Notes: a model not told the origin generated them from the sequence alone. DNA of 64,000 nucleotides from Candidatus Fermentithermobacillaceae bacterium (GCA_012842495.1 DUSS01000041.1:1-64000); one strand, 5' to 3'; shown: positions 47,240 to 57,435, counted from the stretch's first letter. Program-made: numbers and translations.

Positions 47240-48265
47240 TTAGCTCCTACCAAAGCTTCCCAGTATCGCTCTGGGAACCGGAAGGTCGGCCATGGTTAAA
47301 AGTCCGGGTTGCGCTTTTATCACCGCGGGGATCATGTTCACCGCGATAGCTATAGTTCCCGTTCCACCCGGGATTTCAGGCCGGATGGCCATGCTGATGG
47401 GGGGATCACCTTCGATATTGATATAATCGCCCGTCTCAACTCCCTCGAGTTCGGGACAAACCTGCTGCGGATGCTCAAGGAATATGACTTCGCGGCCACC
47501 GGAATAAGCTCTGGCGGTATGACGGCATCCCGCTACGTCTCCCGGCTTGACCGATACGTACTTGGTTTTCCGCTCGACCTTGCTGATTATGGGTTCGCGT
47601 TCTTCAACCACCCGGTCGATCGTCCATCCAAGAGCACGGCCGATTAAATGACATGATTGCGGGAATCCGATGTGCCCCACTATTGTGTTCTCCTTGAGCC
47701 CTTTCGTGAATTCCGCGACGGTTGTTCCGACACCCTGCGTGCGCATAACGGTGGGACCAAAGGGCGCCAGGTTGTTCACTCTCCGTGCGTGTATGTGCTT
47801 GACATCTCTGGTGACTCCGGTAAGCGTGATGATGAGGGTATCTAGAACAAAACCTGGGTTTATGCCAGTTCCAAGAACCGTCTTCCCGGCCCTTTTCGCC
47901 AGAGAGTCGATCTTCTCGGCAAGCTCCGGTGAAGCTGCCCATGGATAAGCCATTTCCTCAGCTATCGTGATCACGTGCGCGCCTTTGGAAAGGCACGTTT
48001 CGATTTCGGGAAACACCTCCCGGACGAAAGACGCGGTATTGAGGAGCACCACGTCGGGCTTCGTACGGAACGCTTCCTCTACGTCGTTGGTAGCCCGAAC
48101 ACCCATGGGCTCGCCGCCGGCGATTTCCCCGAGATCCTTGCCAGCCTTCGCGGGTGTTCTCGCGATTCCCGCGACGACCTTAACTCCTTCTTTCCTGGCG
48201 AGCATAGAAACCATTCCGCTTCCCATGGCTCCAAGGCCCCATACCAAAACCTTGACTTCGGACAT
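47240..48265 (-). CDS. ord: 2,4-diaminopentanoate dehydrogenase
   Basis: 341 residues. A dihydrodipicolinate-reductase-like Rossmann fold begins [18 protein letters not shown], with VLLNTASF, and the substrate domain [11 protein letters not shown]. It oxidises 2,4-diaminopentanoate to 2-amino-4-oxopentanoate with release of ammonia. ATG 48265 follows GAGGAGGG. First gene of the ornithine operon. The 146-base leader upstream has a TATAAA box but no convincing -35 and no -24/-12 sigma-54 site. Confidence 0.94.
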   Translation of the reverse strand: MSEVKVLVWGLGAMGSGMVSMLARKEGVKVVAGIARTPAKAGKDLGEIAGGEPMGVRATNDVEEAFRTKPDVVLLNTASFVREVFPEIETCLSKGAHVITIAEEMAYPWAASPELAEKIDSLAKRAGKTVLGTGINPGFVLDTLIITLTGVTRDVKHIHARRVNNLAPFGPTVMRTQGVGTTVAEFTKGLKENTIVGHIGFPQSCHLIGRALGWTIDRVVEEREPIISKVERKTKYVSVKPGDVAGCRHTARAYSGGREVIFLEHPQQVCPELEGVETGDYINIEGDPPISMAIRPEIPGGTGTIAIAVNMIPAVIKAQPGLLTMADLPVPRAILGSFGRS

Positions 48266-48411
48266 AATCGCCCTCCTCTAGGTTGGCGAAGTCACACAAC
48301 CCGCCCTTGAACCTCTTTATACATTCTTGAATAACAAGGAAATTCCTTCTCCCGACAGGAAGTTGTCGCCGCCGGAAGACGGAAAAAAGGCGGGCCGGAG
48401 GGGCAAGGAGT

Positions 48412-49131
48412 TTACGCTGAACCACGCGACTGGGCAAAACGAAGGATCCCCCGGTATATGATTTCCGCTAGTTTCTCCTGATAAGCCGCATCTTCGAGGA
48501 GCATCTCCTCTTCGGGGTTGGATAGAAAACCGAGTTCAACGGTGACCGCGGGGACGTTCGCGTGATTCAATATGAAGTGGTCGAGCCTGGATGAGATTTC
48601 CCGGTACGTATTGGTTTCTTTCTTGAGGAGCTCTTGGATGCATTCGGCCAGAAGTCTCGACTGGGGGTGGTTAGTAGAGTAAAAGGTCTGGGCACCGTAC
48701 TCCGCGGGACTGACGAAAGCGTTGCAATGGATGCTGATCACGATGGTGGGGCGGGATTCCTTCATCAATTTTAGCCTGGCCTCCACGTCGGCGCCCTCTT
48801 CAAGTTCCAGCTCGTAGTCGCCCGTCCTGGAATAGACGACCCTCGCGCCGTGTTTTTCTAGGAGTTTTCCGAGATGCATGGCAACGGCCAGATCCACGTC
48901 TTTTTCCAAGATCCTGCTTCCCACAGCTCCGGGGTCGATGCCACCATGGCCAGGGTCAATAAAAATCACCTGACCGCTGAGGGACCCCCTCGCCCCCGCT
49001 GGGACAAAGGGGATCTTGCCAGCAGCGAAAGCCACTACAGCGCAGGCAAGGAACAGACCATACACCACGGTCCGCCTTATCGAGAACACAAAAATGGGCC
49101 GGCGTTTTCGCCTGGCCCTTGGATAAAGCAT
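48412..49131 (-). CDS. cwlD: CwlD-type N-acetylmuramoyl-L-alanine amidase
   Basis: 239 residues: a membrane helix at about 20-38 and an Amidase_3 domain with IFIDPGHGGIDPGAVG, the zinc glutamate in RILEKDVDLAVA, ISIHCNAF and VTVELGFLSNPEEE. CwlD removes peptide side chains during spore-cortex formation, and its place after rpsI is typical of spore-forming Firmicutes. ATG 49131 after GGGGGA is preferred to the further-upstream open frame. Confidence 0.92.
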   Translation of the reverse strand: MLYPRARRKRRPIFVFSIRRTVVYGLFLACAVVAFAAGKIPFVPAGARGSLSGQVIFIDPGHGGIDPGAVGSRILEKDVDLAVAMHLGKLLEKHGARVVYSRTGDYELELEEGADVEARLKLMKESRPTIVISIHCNAFVSPAEYGAQTFYSTNHPQSRLLAECIQELLKKETNTYREISSRLDHFILNHANVPAVTVELGFLSNPEEEMLLEDAAYQEKLAEIIYRGILRFAQSRGSA

Positions 49132-49211
49132 GATTCGTCCCCCGGATAATTGATATGAAGGAGGAATGTGGAACTTGTGCCGGACCCACCGCATGCGGTA
49201 TGCCCAGAAGG

Positions 49212-49601
49212 TTAACGCTTGGAAAACTGCGGAGCTTTTCGCGCCTTCTTAAGACCGTACTTCCGGCGTTCCTTCATCCTGGGGTCTCTTGTCAAATACC
49301 CTGCCTTCTTCAGAGCCGACCTCAAACTCTCGTCCATTTGTATGAGGGCTCTGGCGATACCGTGCTTGATGGCGCCCGCCTGACCGCTCAGACCTCCCCC
49401 TCGGACGTTGGAGATGACATCGAAGCGGCCCTCCATATTCACGAGGCGCAAAGGCGCGGTTACTTCGTACTCAAGCCATTTAGAAGCCAGGTAATCGGAC
49501 ATGTCCCGCCCGTTCACGATTATTTTGCCTGTCCCGGGTACCAGCTTCACCCTGGCAACGGCATTTTTCCTTCTACCCGTTGCGAGAACACCGCTCTCCA
49601 T
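49212..49601 (-). CDS. rpsI: Ribosomal protein S9
   Basis: 129 residues: [19 protein letters not shown] at the start, [22 protein letters not shown] in the middle and a basic tail ending APQFSKR that reaches the ribosomal P site. ATG 49601 gives the family start; an in-frame upstream start at 49625 is less likely. 30 bases after rplM. Confidence 0.96.
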   Translation of the reverse strand: MESGVLATGRRKNAVARVKLVPGTGKIIVNGRDMSDYLASKWLEYEVTAPLRLVNMEGRFDVISNVRGGGLSGQAGAIKHGIARALIQMDESLRSALKKAGYLTRDPRMKERRKYGLKKARKAPQFSKR

Positions 49602-49631
49602 GTACCCTTCCCTCCTCTCGATCAAACCGGA

Positions 49632-50063
49632 TCAACCCTGCCAGACAGCAGGCCGCTGAGCTTCATGAGGATGGTTCGAACCCCTGTACACAAACAAACG
49701 CTTCAGAAGCTTCCGCCCCAGGCGGTTGTGGGGCAGCATCCCCTTGACAGCGGTTCTAATCAAAATTTCGGGGTTGGATTTCATGAGCTTTTTGTACGGA
49801 ATATACCGGGCACCTCCCGGATACCCCGAGTGCCGGAAAAAGATCTTTTGCTCCGGTTTCTTGCCCGTGAGCACGAAGGAGCCGGCATTTAATACTATTA
49901 CGCTGTCCCCCATATCCACCGAAGGCGTGAACTCGGGTTTATGTTTTCCTCTGAGGATAAGCGCCACTGTCGAAGCGAGCCTCCCCAGGGGCTTGCCTTT
50001 CGCGTCTATGATCCACCACTTGCGTTCCACTTCTCCGGGCCTCGCCATGTAAGTCCCGCGCAT
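49632..50063 (-). CDS. rplM: Ribosomal protein L13
   Basis: 143 residues with [16 protein letters not shown], the [13 protein letters not shown] segment and the [12 protein letters not shown] motif. ATG 50063 after AAGGAGGT is chosen; an open extension to 50105 lacks family similarity. Coupled to rpsI as usual. Confidence 0.96.
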   Translation of the reverse strand: MRGTYMARPGEVERKWWIIDAKGKPLGRLASTVALILRGKHKPEFTPSVDMGDSVIVLNAGSFVLTGKKPEQKIFFRHSGYPGGARYIPYKKLMKSNPEILIRTAVKGMLPHNRLGRKLLKRLFVYRGSNHPHEAQRPAVWQG

Positions 50064-50132
50064 CTTCAGACCTCCTTGCCTTTCCATAGCTAAAGGCGAC
50101 ATCATCCATTCTAACTACGCCCTTTTCCAGGG

Positions 50133-50939
50133 TCAAGATAATATGACTTCCTCCAGGCACAGACCGTAACCAGGCAGGGCCTGTCCCCGTCTTATACTCC
50201 GTATACGCTCCACCTCTTCCGGGTCTGCCAGAAGAAGGCCGACCGTACCGGGAGGAAGTTTCCCCCTGCCGACCTCGAGTACCGTTCCGACCAAAAGACG
50301 CACCATTTTATAAAGAAACCCGTCGGCGGTTATCCAGAACTCCCATATGGCACCGTCCCGGCCGTCAGCTTCTCTCGTTCTCCAGTAAGCGTCTCTGACA
50401 GTTCTCACCGTTGACTGGACCGAGGAACCGGTCGCCCTGAACGCTTTAAAGTTCTGCCTACCGGGAATAAGCTTCGTCTCTTCCACCATCAAGTCGTATT
50501 GAAGCTCGCCTGGATACCAGTAAGCATACCTTCCCCATAAGGGCGACCGGTACTCGAGCCTCCACAACCTGTAACAGTAGGTCTTCCACGCCGCCCGCTT
50601 GCGCGGGGAAAAATCCCTTTCGACTTCCCAGGCTTTGACGAAGGAAATGTCGGACGGGAGAAAACCCTCGATCGCCCGGGTAAGTCTCTCCGCGGGGATG
50701 GGAACTTGGGTATCAAAGGCTATAACCTGACCCCTGGCGTGTACGCCGGCATCCGTCCTCCCCGCACCGCTGACCTTCACGGGGTGCCCTAGAAGCTTCA
50801 TCAGGGCGGCCTCGATCTCGCCCTGCACCGTTACGTCGCCCGCTTGACGTTGGAAGCCCGCGTACCGCGATCCGTCGTACTGTACGACCGCGGCTATTCT
50901 TCGCACCTCTGCCCAGAAATCGCGCCCGTCTTTGGCCAT
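50133..50939 (-). CDS. truA: tRNA pseudouridine synthase A
   Basis: 268 residues. The catalytic aspartate is in GRTDAGVHARGQV; VVQYDGSRYAGFQRQ opens the fold and FLYKMVRLLVG is near the C terminus. It modifies positions 38-40 in tRNA. Its site between ecfT and rplM is the standard Firmicutes order. Confidence 0.96.
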   Translation of the reverse strand: MAKDGRDFWAEVRRIAAVVQYDGSRYAGFQRQAGDVTVQGEIEAALMKLLGHPVKVSGAGRTDAGVHARGQVIAFDTQVPIPAERLTRAIEGFLPSDISFVKAWEVERDFSPRKRAAWKTYCYRLWRLEYRSPLWGRYAYWYPGELQYDLMVEETKLIPGRQNFKAFRATGSSVQSTVRTVRDAYWRTREADGRDGAIWEFWITADGFLYKMVRLLVGTVLEVGRGKLPPGTVGLLLADPEEVERIRSIRRGQALPGYGLCLEEVILS

Positions 50940-50949
50940 ACCTGCACCT

Positions 50950-51774
50950 TTACACCGTCCCCTGGATCACCGGCCCAAACTTGATTCGCAGGTATACCAC
51001 AAGGACGGAGGTTAAGAGCACAAGCAGGATGCCTACGTAATCCGCTCGATGCATTTCCAACTTTTTCATCCTCGTGCGTCCCTCGCCCCCTCTATAGCAT
51101 CTGGCTTCCATGGCCAGTGCGAGTTCGTCCGCCCTCCTGAAGGCTGAAACAAAGAGGGGCACCAGTAGCGGTGCCAGGTTTCTAGCGCGTTTCAGCATGT
51201 TTCCGCTCTGGAAGTCGGCACCCCTCGCCATTTGAGCTTTCATGATCCTCTCCGCCTCTTCGAGGAGAGTCGGTATGAATCTCAACGCAATCGTCATCAT
51301 CATGGCAAGCTCATGATGAGGCACACCCAGCCTGGAAAAAGGCCTTAAGACGTCCTCCAGACCATCGGTGAGCTCTACCGGGGAAGTCGTGAGGGTTAGG
51401 AGGGACGTAAACATTATCAATATGACGAGTCTCGTACCGATAAAAAGCCCCTGAACAAACCCGGACCACGTAGCGGTTACCGGGCCTACGCGGAACAGGA
51501 TGGGCCCAGGCGTGAGAAACAGGTGAAGAACCATGGTAAAGACCAGGATGAACAGCATGGGACGCACCGTGCGTACCACTATGTGCCATGGGACTTTAGA
51601 TAAGAGTACGGCGAGAACAGCAAACAGACCCATCGCTAAAAAGCAGTAAAAGTTGTTCCCCACGAACAAGACCACCATGAAGATGGTGGCGATTAGAATC
51701 TTAGCCCTGGGATCCATGGAATGAACGGTGGACCTGACAGGGTAATATTGACCGATTATCACGCCTTGTATCAT
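50950..51774 (-). CDS. ecfT: ECF transporter transmembrane subunit EcfT
   Basis: 274 residues with about five membrane segments and the two Ala-Arg-Gly coupling motifs: AQMARGADF and AMEARCYRGG. EcfT couples the two ATPases to vitamin-binding S subunits encoded elsewhere. Its start overlaps the ecfA2 stop by four bases (ATGA). Confidence 0.95.
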   Translation of the reverse strand: MIQGVIIGQYYPVRSTVHSMDPRAKILIATIFMVVLFVGNNFYCFLAMGLFAVLAVLLSKVPWHIVVRTVRPMLFILVFTMVLHLFLTPGPILFRVGPVTATWSGFVQGLFIGTRLVILIMFTSLLTLTTSPVELTDGLEDVLRPFSRLGVPHHELAMMMTIALRFIPTLLEEAERIMKAQMARGADFQSGNMLKRARNLAPLLVPLFVSAFRRADELALAMEARCYRGGEGRTRMKKLEMHRADYVGILLVLLTSVLVVYLRIKFGPVIQGTV

Positions 51775-52637
51775 CGGGTTCTGCCCACCTTCGTCCCGGC
51801 GAGGTACCCCGAGATCTCCTCATACGCTTCCTCCAGCGTCAGGACGTCCGTCCTCACGGGCCATCCTCGCTTTCTGAGCTCCCTCATCATTTTGGTGACA
51901 TCGGGAATGTCAAGACCGATGGATTCCAGAAGTTCCCCATGGGAGAAAACCTCCCTGGGTGTCCCATCCAGGACGATCCGCCCGTGATCCAGCACGACGA
52001 GCCTGTCTACCAGCCTGGCCACTTCTTCCATATCATGAGAAACCATCACTACTGTAAGGCCGCGTTCATGGAGGCGCCGGACATGCGCCAGGATTTCGCG
52101 TTTCCCGAGGGGGTCCAGCCCTGCGGTGGGCTCGTCTAGCACCAGCACCTCCGGCCTCATAGCCAGCACACCTGCCAGCGCGACCCGCCTTAGCTGTCCC
52201 CCAGACAACTCGAAGGGTGAGCGCTTCATGAGAGACTCCGGGAGCCCGACCAGAGCCATGGCCTCCATGACCCTCTCCTCTATTTCCTCTCCGGGTACTC
52301 CCAGGTTTTTTGGCCCAAAAGCTATGTCCTCGTACACCGTTTCTTCAAATACCTGGTCTTCCGGGTACTGAAACACCAAGCCCACCTTTTGCCTGAGTTT
52401 TCTCAGGTCAGCCCCTTTTGCCCTGGTATCCAACCCGTCTACCAGCACCCGCCCGGACGTGGGTACGAGAAGACCGTTGAGGTGCTGTATCAGGGTAGAC
52501 TTGCCCGATCCGGTGGGCCCGATAAGTCCCAGGAACTCCCCGTTCCGTATCGTCATACAGACGTCATCCAGAGCCCTGACTTGCGACGGTGTTCCCGGCA
52601 TATAGTCGTATGTTACGTGCTGGAGCTCAATCGGCAT
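51771..52637 (-). CDS. ecfA2: ECF transporter ATPase EcfA2
   Basis: 288 residues: Walker A GPTGSGKSTL, Q-loop FQYPEDQVFEETV, signature LSGGQLRR, Walker B VLVLDEPTAGLDP and H-loop VSHDMEEV. It overlaps ecfA1 by 25 bases and ecfT by 4. The energising module imports vitamins and metals via exchangeable S subunits. Confidence 0.94.
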   Translation of the reverse strand: MPIELQHVTYDYMPGTPSQVRALDDVCMTIRNGEFLGLIGPTGSGKSTLIQHLNGLLVPTSGRVLVDGLDTRAKGADLRKLRQKVGLVFQYPEDQVFEETVYEDIAFGPKNLGVPGEEIEERVMEAMALVGLPESLMKRSPFELSGGQLRRVALAGVLAMRPEVLVLDEPTAGLDPLGKREILAHVRRLHERGLTVVMVSHDMEEVARLVDRLVVLDHGRIVLDGTPREVFSHGELLESIGLDIPDVTKMMRELRKRGWPVRTDVLTLEEAYEEISGYLAGTKVGRTR

Positions 52638-53470
52638 AGTTCGTCCACCATTTCTTCAACGGTTAGCGCCGACCTGGATACCTCATAACCGCTTTTTCTG
52701 AGCATATCGCCAAGCCTTTCCACGAAAGGTACATCTAAACCCCATTTAGCTAAGTCTTCAGTTTTCGAAAACACTTCCGTCGGCGAGCCGCTCAACACCA
52801 CTTTCCCTTCGTACATGACGATCACCCTATCGGCATGAACCGCTTCGTCCATGTGATGGGTGATGTGCACCACGGTGATGCCTTTCTCCTTATTTAGCTT
52901 GGTGAGGGTCTCCATGACCTCCCGCCGCCCCTTCGGATCGAGCATCGCGGTGGGCTCGTCCAGCACTATCACGGAAGGCATCATGGCCAGGATACCAGCT
53001 ATCGCCACCCTCTGTTTTTGACCACCGGAAAGGAAGTGCGGGGAAGCCCTCGAGAAGCCTTCCATCCCCACAGCCTTGAGGGCATCCGAAACCCTTTGCC
53101 GTATCTCGTCGGGCTTGATCCCCAGGTTTTCCGGACCGAAAGCTACATCCTCTTCAACCACGGTGGCGACCATTTGATTGTCGGGATTCTGGAAGACCAT
53201 CCCCGCGGTCCTTCGAATTTCCCACAGGTTCCGCTCGTCTCTGGTGTCCATGCCGAACACCAGTACCCTTCCGGACGTCGGGAGCAAGAGCGCATTGAAG
53301 TGCCTCGCCAGGGTGGATTTCCCGGAACCGTTGGGGCCGATTATGCATACAAACTCCCCTTGTTTTATCTCCAGGTCTACCCCGGCAAGAGCGACCACGC
53401 CCGAAGACTCATCAGGACCGTACGTGTGAACCAGCGTTTCGGCAACTACTGCCCGGTTCTCCCCGTTCAT
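52613..53470 (-). CDS. ecfA1: ECF transporter ATPase EcfA1
   Basis: 285 residues: Walker A GPNGSGKSTLARH, FQNPDNQMVATVVEEDV, signature LSGGQKQRVAIAG, VIVLDEPTAMLDP and HITHHMDEA. ATG 53470 has GGTGA six bases upstream; GTG 53479 is possible. Together with ecfA2 and ecfT it follows rplQ, the usual order. Confidence 0.94.
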   Translation of the reverse strand: MNGENRAVVAETLVHTYGPDESSGVVALAGVDLEIKQGEFVCIIGPNGSGKSTLARHFNALLLPTSGRVLVFGMDTRDERNLWEIRRTAGMVFQNPDNQMVATVVEEDVAFGPENLGIKPDEIRQRVSDALKAVGMEGFSRASPHFLSGGQKQRVAIAGILAMMPSVIVLDEPTAMLDPKGRREVMETLTKLNKEKGITVVHITHHMDEAVHADRVIVMYEGKVVLSGSPTEVFSKTEDLAKWGLDVPFVERLGDMLRKSGYEVSRSALTVEEMVDELCRLSSST

Positions 53471-53496
53471 GATCTTCACCGGCCCAGGGCTAGCAC

Positions 53497-53838
53497 TTAC
53501 CTGATGAGTTCGACCATCGCCATGGGAGCGCCGTCGCCCCGTCTCGAGCCGAGAAGTATCACCCTGCTGTAACCGCCGGTCCTGTGGGCGTACCGGGGGC
53601 CTAAGGTGTCAAAGAGTTTTTTGGCAACGGTTTCGCTGGTCAGAAAAGACAGAGCTCTCCTGCGAGCTGCGAGGCTATCCTCTTTAGCCAGTGTTATCAT
53701 TTTTTCCGCCAGCGCCTGGGCTTCTTTGGCTTTGGCATGAGTCGTCACGATACGTTCCTTGTCCAGGAGGGACGTGACGAGCGCCCTCAACAGTGCCCTG
53801 CGCTGGGCGGACGGTCTATCAAACTTGGAGTAAGACAA
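53497..53838 (-). CDS. rplQ: Ribosomal protein L17
   Basis: 113 residues from a TTG start, with SAQRRALLRALVTSLLDKERIVTTHAKAKEAQALAEKMITLAK, the family core, and GGYSRVILLGSRRGDGAPMAMVELI at the end. GGGGGA precedes the start. 12 bases after rpoA. Confidence 0.96.
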   Translation of the reverse strand: MSYSKFDRPSAQRRALLRALVTSLLDKERIVTTHAKAKEAQALAEKMITLAKEDSLAARRRALSFLTSETVAKKLFDTLGPRYAHRTGGYSRVILLGSRRGDGAPMAMVELIR

Positions 53839-53850
53839 CTCAGATCCCCC

Positions 53851-54798
53851 TCATTCTTCGATTCTCAGCGCAAGCCCAAGCTCGGCGAGTTTCGTCTTAA
53901 CTTCTTCCAAGGATTTCTTGCCCATGTTTCGGACCTTAGATAGCTCCTCTTCGGTCTTCGCCACGAGATCACCCACGGTCTGGATGCCCGCTCGTCTCAG
54001 GCAATTGAACGACCTGGCCGACAACTCCAACTCCTCGATGGGGGCATCCAGAATTCGCTGGAGCTCAGACTTTTCCTCAGGTCCCCGGACCTCTGCCGCC
54101 CCTGTGACCCGTTCCGTGAGCCCGGTGAAGAGCTTCAGGTGGTCTATTAAGATTCCCGCCGCCGTCTCCAGCGCTTCGTCGGGCGACATCGACCCGTCCG
54201 TCCATATTTCCAGCGTGAGCTTGTCATAGTCGGTGCGCTGGCCCACTCTGGTGTCCTGGACCTTGTAATTCACCCTTCTCACCGGGGTAAATCTCGCGTC
54301 TAGAGGTATCGTCCCTATGTCCTGCCCCGGTATCTTATTGGCCTCGGCCGTGACGTACCCGCGTCCGTCCTCAATGGTCATCTCCATGTAAAGGGAGGCA
54401 TCCTCGTCGAGCGTGGCGATATGAACGTTAGGGTCGACGATTTCCACATCGGGATCGACCACTATGTCCTTAGCTGTAACCTCTCCGGGCCCGTGGGCCT
54501 CGATCCTGCCCAGTCTCGATCCGGGAGAATGCATCTTGAGGACTAGAGACTTCAGATTTAGGATGATCTCCGACACGTCCTCGAGAACCCCGGGGAGAGC
54601 TGTAAATTCGTGGAGTGCCCCTTGTATGCGGACCCTCGTGACCGCAGCCCCGGGCAAGGAGGACAAGAGCACCCGCCTTAGCGAGTTGCCGATGGTCACG
54701 CCGTAGCCTCTCTCCAGGGGTTCCACCACGAAACGGCCGTACTTTCGGTCTGGAGACATCTCTTCGCATTCTATTCTCGCCTCGGGAAAATCCAGCAC
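53851..54798 (-). CDS. rpoA: RNA polymerase alpha subunit
   Basis: 315 residues. N-terminal dimerisation domain with GRFVVEPLERGYGVTIGNSLRRVLLSSLPGAAV; C-terminal DNA- and activator-binding domain with SARSFNCLRRAGIQTVGDLVAKTEEELSKVRNMGKKSLEEVKTKL. Both domains are complete. GTG start. Confidence 0.97.
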   Translation of the reverse strand: MLDFPEARIECEEMSPDRKYGRFVVEPLERGYGVTIGNSLRRVLLSSLPGAAVTRVRIQGALHEFTALPGVLEDVSEIILNLKSLVLKMHSPGSRLGRIEAHGPGEVTAKDIVVDPDVEIVDPNVHIATLDEDASLYMEMTIEDGRGYVTAEANKIPGQDIGTIPLDARFTPVRRVNYKVQDTRVGQRTDYDKLTLEIWTDGSMSPDEALETAAGILIDHLKLFTGLTERVTGAAEVRGPEEKSELQRILDAPIEELELSARSFNCLRRAGIQTVGDLVAKTEEELSKVRNMGKKSLEEVKTKLAELGLALRIEE

Positions 54799-54841
54799 GG
54801 AAAAACCCCCTCTCTCCTCGGCTTGAGACAGGTTCCCGGTG

Positions 54842-55462
54842 TCACTTGGAATAAAGCTCGACGATGAAACGCTCGTTCACGGGAGCGTCGATTTCCTCGC
54901 GTGTCGGGAGTCTCAGAACCGTCCCTTTGAGCTTAGACTCATCCAGATGAAGCCACGCGGGAGGCCTGTAGTCAGAAAGGGCCTCCGCCCTGGCCCTGAA
55001 TTTCGCGAGCTTCTGAGAGTTCTCGCGCACCTCGATGACGTCACCCGGGTTTACCAGGTAAGAGGGCCTATCCACCTTCCTCGAGTTCACGAGGAAGTGC
55101 CCGTGAACGACGAGCTGCCTGGCTTCCTTTCGAGAAGTGGCGAAACCCAGCCTATAGACCACGTTATCGAGGCGCCGCTCTAGAAGGGTCATGAGCATGA
55201 TGCCGGTAGCGCCCCTAGCTTTGGCCGATCGCTCAAAATAGTTCTTGAACTGACGTTCCAGCACTCCGTAGAAACGCTTGGCCTTTTGCTTCTCCCTTAG
55301 CTGAAGCCCGTACTCTCCCATCCTCCTGGCACGCCCGTGAACTCCGGGGGGATTTGGTCTCTTCTCCAGCGTGCATCGGGTGAAGCATTTCTCGCCCTTC
55401 AGATACAGCTTCTCGCCCTCGCGGCGGCACAGCCGGCAGACAGCTCCAGTAATCCTTGCCAA
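54842..55462 (-). CDS. rpsD: Ribosomal protein S4
   Basis: 206 residues. The N terminus keeps zinc-type cysteines ([18 protein letters not shown] and CTLEKR), and the S4 RNA-binding domain has [36 protein letters not shown] start after GGGGGG. S4 is also an assembly initiator and often an autoregulator of this operon. Confidence 0.96.
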   Translation of the reverse strand: MARITGAVCRLCRREGEKLYLKGEKCFTRCTLEKRPNPPGVHGRARRMGEYGLQLREKQKAKRFYGVLERQFKNYFERSAKARGATGIMLMTLLERRLDNVVYRLGFATSRKEARQLVVHGHFLVNSRKVDRPSYLVNPGDVIEVRENSQKLAKFRARAEALSDYRPPAWLHLDESKLKGTVLRLPTREEIDAPVNERFIVELYSK

Positions 55463-55475
55463 TGATATTCCCCCC

Positions 55476-55865
55476 TTACACTCTCCGTCTCTTAGGCGGC
55501 CTGCAACCGTTATGCGGCACAGGCGTAACGTCTTTTATCATCGTCACCTCGAGACCCACCGCCTGAAGAGACCTGATGGCGGCCTCTCTTCCGGCGCCCG
55601 GTCCTTTCACGTATACGTCCACCTGGCGCATCCCCTGGTCCAGGGCCTGTTTTGCACAAGCTTCGGCTGCAAGTTGCGCAGCGAAGGGCGTACCTTTCCT
55701 CGAGCCTTTGAACCCCTGTTTCCCCGCGCTTGACCAGGCAATGGCGTTGCCCTGCGGATCCGTTATGGTGACGATGGTGTTGTTGAATGTGGACTTTATA
55801 TGCGCTATGCCTCTTTCAACAACTCGTCTTTCCCTCTTCTTACCCCTTTGAGGTCTTCTTCCCAT
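55476..55865 (-). CDS. rpsK: Ribosomal protein S11
   Basis: 129 residues: [46 protein letters not shown] and the C-terminal [16 protein letters not shown] are unmistakable. Located between rpsM and rpsD as usual. Confidence 0.97.
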   Translation of the reverse strand: MGRRPQRGKKRERRVVERGIAHIKSTFNNTIVTITDPQGNAIAWSSAGKQGFKGSRKGTPFAAQLAAEACAKQALDQGMRQVDVYVKGPGAGREAAIRSLQAVGLEVTMIKDVTPVPHNGCRPPKRRRV

Positions 55866-55883
55866 GAACCTTTCCTCCTAATC

Positions 55884-56255
55884 TCACTTCTTCCGCCTCA
55901 CACCCACAGTCTTCCTGGGCCCTTTCCTCGTCCTGGCGTTGGTTTGCGTCCTTTGCCCCCTCACCGGAAGTCCTCTCCTGTGGCGTAATCCTCGATAAGT
56001 GCCCAGGTCGATGAGGCGTTTTATGTTAAGCTCCACGTCTCTTCTGAGATCTCCCTCGACTCTGTAATTCTTATCGATGAACTCGCGGATGCGAGCTACT
56101 TCCTCTTCGGTGAGGTCTCTCACTCGCGTATCGGGGTTGACCCCCGTCTTACTTAGGATCTCCTTGGTCCTGGAAGGACCGATCCCGTAAATGCGGGGAA
56201 GGGCAGCTTCGATCCGCCAATCCCTTGGTAGATCCACTCCAGCGATCCTTGCCAT
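55884..56255 (-). CDS. rpsM: Ribosomal protein S13
   Basis: 123 residues: [33 protein letters not shown] at the start, the [28 protein letters not shown] motif and a basic tail. Note DWR where many have NKR. ATG after GGGGGG. 18 bases after rpmJ. Confidence 0.97.
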   Translation of the reverse strand: MARIAGVDLPRDWRIEAALPRIYGIGPSRTKEILSKTGVNPDTRVRDLTEEEVARIREFIDKNYRVEGDLRRDVELNIKRLIDLGTYRGLRHRRGLPVRGQRTQTNARTRKGPRKTVGVRRKK

Positions 56256-56273
56256 GACTTCACCCCCCTCCGG

Positions 56274-56387
56274 TTACCCTTGCCGCTGCTTGTGCTTGGG
56301 ATTAGAGCACAGAACCATGAGTCTTCCGTGTCTCTTTATAATCCGGCACTTTTCGCAAATGCGTTTAATAGAAGCTCTGACCTTCAC
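56274..56387 (-). CDS. rpmJ: Ribosomal protein L36 (zinc type)
   Basis: A 37-residue frame from GTG 56387, with GGAGGG upstream. It starts [14 protein letters not shown] and contains [13 protein letters not shown]; the cysteines at 11, 14 and 27 and the histidine at 32 make the usual zinc site. It sits between infA and rpsM, its standard place. Confidence 0.95.
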   Translation of the reverse strand: MKVRASIKRICEKCRIIKRHGRLMVLCSNPKHKQRQG

Positions 56388-56419
56388 TGAGAACCCTCCT
56401 AATCCGAGCCCGCAATTGA

Positions 56420-56641
56420 CTAGCTCTTAAACCGGCGTATTATTCTACCACGACTGAGGTCGTACGGGCTGAGCTCAACGAGCACCCTGTCGCCCGGCAG
56501 TATCTTGATGTAATTGATCCGCATCTTGCCGGAAACATGGGCGAGCACACGATGCCCTCCCTGGATCTCCACGCGGAACATGGCGTTGGGCAAAGCTTCT
56601 ACTACGGTCCCTTCGACCTCTATACCCTCCTGCTTCGGCAT
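56420..56641 (-). CDS. infA: Translation initiation factor IF-1
   Basis: 73 residues, an OB fold: [63 protein letters not shown]. Complete and typical. It follows map by 50 bases with no KOW-type gene between, unlike some Firmicutes. Confidence 0.97.
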   Translation of the reverse strand: MPKQEGIEVEGTVVEALPNAMFRVEIQGGHRVLAHVSGKMRINYIKILPGDRVLVELSPYDLSRGRIIRRFKS

Positions 56642-56691
56642 AGAACTCCCCCTAAGTTAACCAAAAAAAGTGTTGACCGGGTACTGGCATA

Positions 56692-57435
56692 TTATACCAG
56701 AGTCAGAATTCTGGCGCCTTCCTTTGTCACCGCTACGGTGTGTTCGAAGTGAGCCGAAAGTTTTCCATCCTTCGTAACCACCGTGAGATCAGGGAAGGTT
56801 ATCACGTCGCCCGTGCCCTCATTGACCATCGGCTCAATGGCTATAACGTAACCTTCCCTCAACACGGGACCTTGTCCCGGCCGCCCGAAATTGGGAACCG
56901 GAGGGTCTTCGTGCATGGACCTTCCTACACCGTGACCCACGTAATCCCTGACGACGCTGAAACCGAAGGTTCTCACGTATGACTCGACAGCAAAGCCGAT
57001 ATCACCTATGGTCGCACCGGGTCTCACGCAATGGACGGCCTTCATCAAACTCTCCCTGGTCACCCGTATAAGCTTCTCCGCAACAGAGCTCACCTGTCCC
57101 ACGGGAAACGTGGCGGCGGTGTCACCAACGTACCCCTTGTAAGTTGCGCCGACGTCGATGGAGATGATATCCCCCTCCCGGAGCTTCCGGTCTCCTGGTA
57201 TTCCGTGGACCACCACGTTGTTGACGGACGTGCATATGCTCCCCGGAAACCCCAGGTAACCTTTGAACGTAGGCAGAGCCCCTCTTTCTCTTATAAAGCG
57301 CTCCGCCAGGGAATCGAGCTCGCCCGTGCTCACCCCCGGTTTGATGATACCGGCCAGCATCTTGAGGCACTGAGCTGCGATCCTCCCGGCCTCCCGCATT
57401 ATTTCGATTTCCTCTTCGCTCTTGGGGATTATCAA
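56692..57435 (-). CDS. map: Methionine aminopeptidase, type I
   Basis: 247 residues. Metal ligands lie in IISIDVGATYKGYVGDTAATF, GHGVGRSMHEDP and YVIAIEPMVNEG, with the last glutamate near the C terminus. TTG start overlapping the adk stop (TTGA). Removes the initiator methionine. Confidence 0.96.
   Translation of the reverse strand: MIIPKSEEEIEIMREAGRIAAQCLKMLAGIIKPGVSTGELDSLAERFIRERGALPTFKGYLGFPGSICTSVNNVVVHGIPGDRKLREGDIISIDVGATYKGYVGDTAATFPVGQVSSVAEKLIRVTRESLMKAVHCVRPGATIGDIGFAVESYVRTFGFSVVRDYVGHGVGRSMHEDPPVPNFGRPGQGPVLREGYVIAIEPMVNEGTGDVITFPDLTVVTKDGKLSAHFEHTVAVTKEGARILTLV

Noticed and set aside
48266-48411. Sigma-54 promoter before the ornithine operon
   Set aside because: Because rpoN is present I looked for a TGGCAC-N5-TTGCA type site; none was found, only a TATAAA box without a matching -35.
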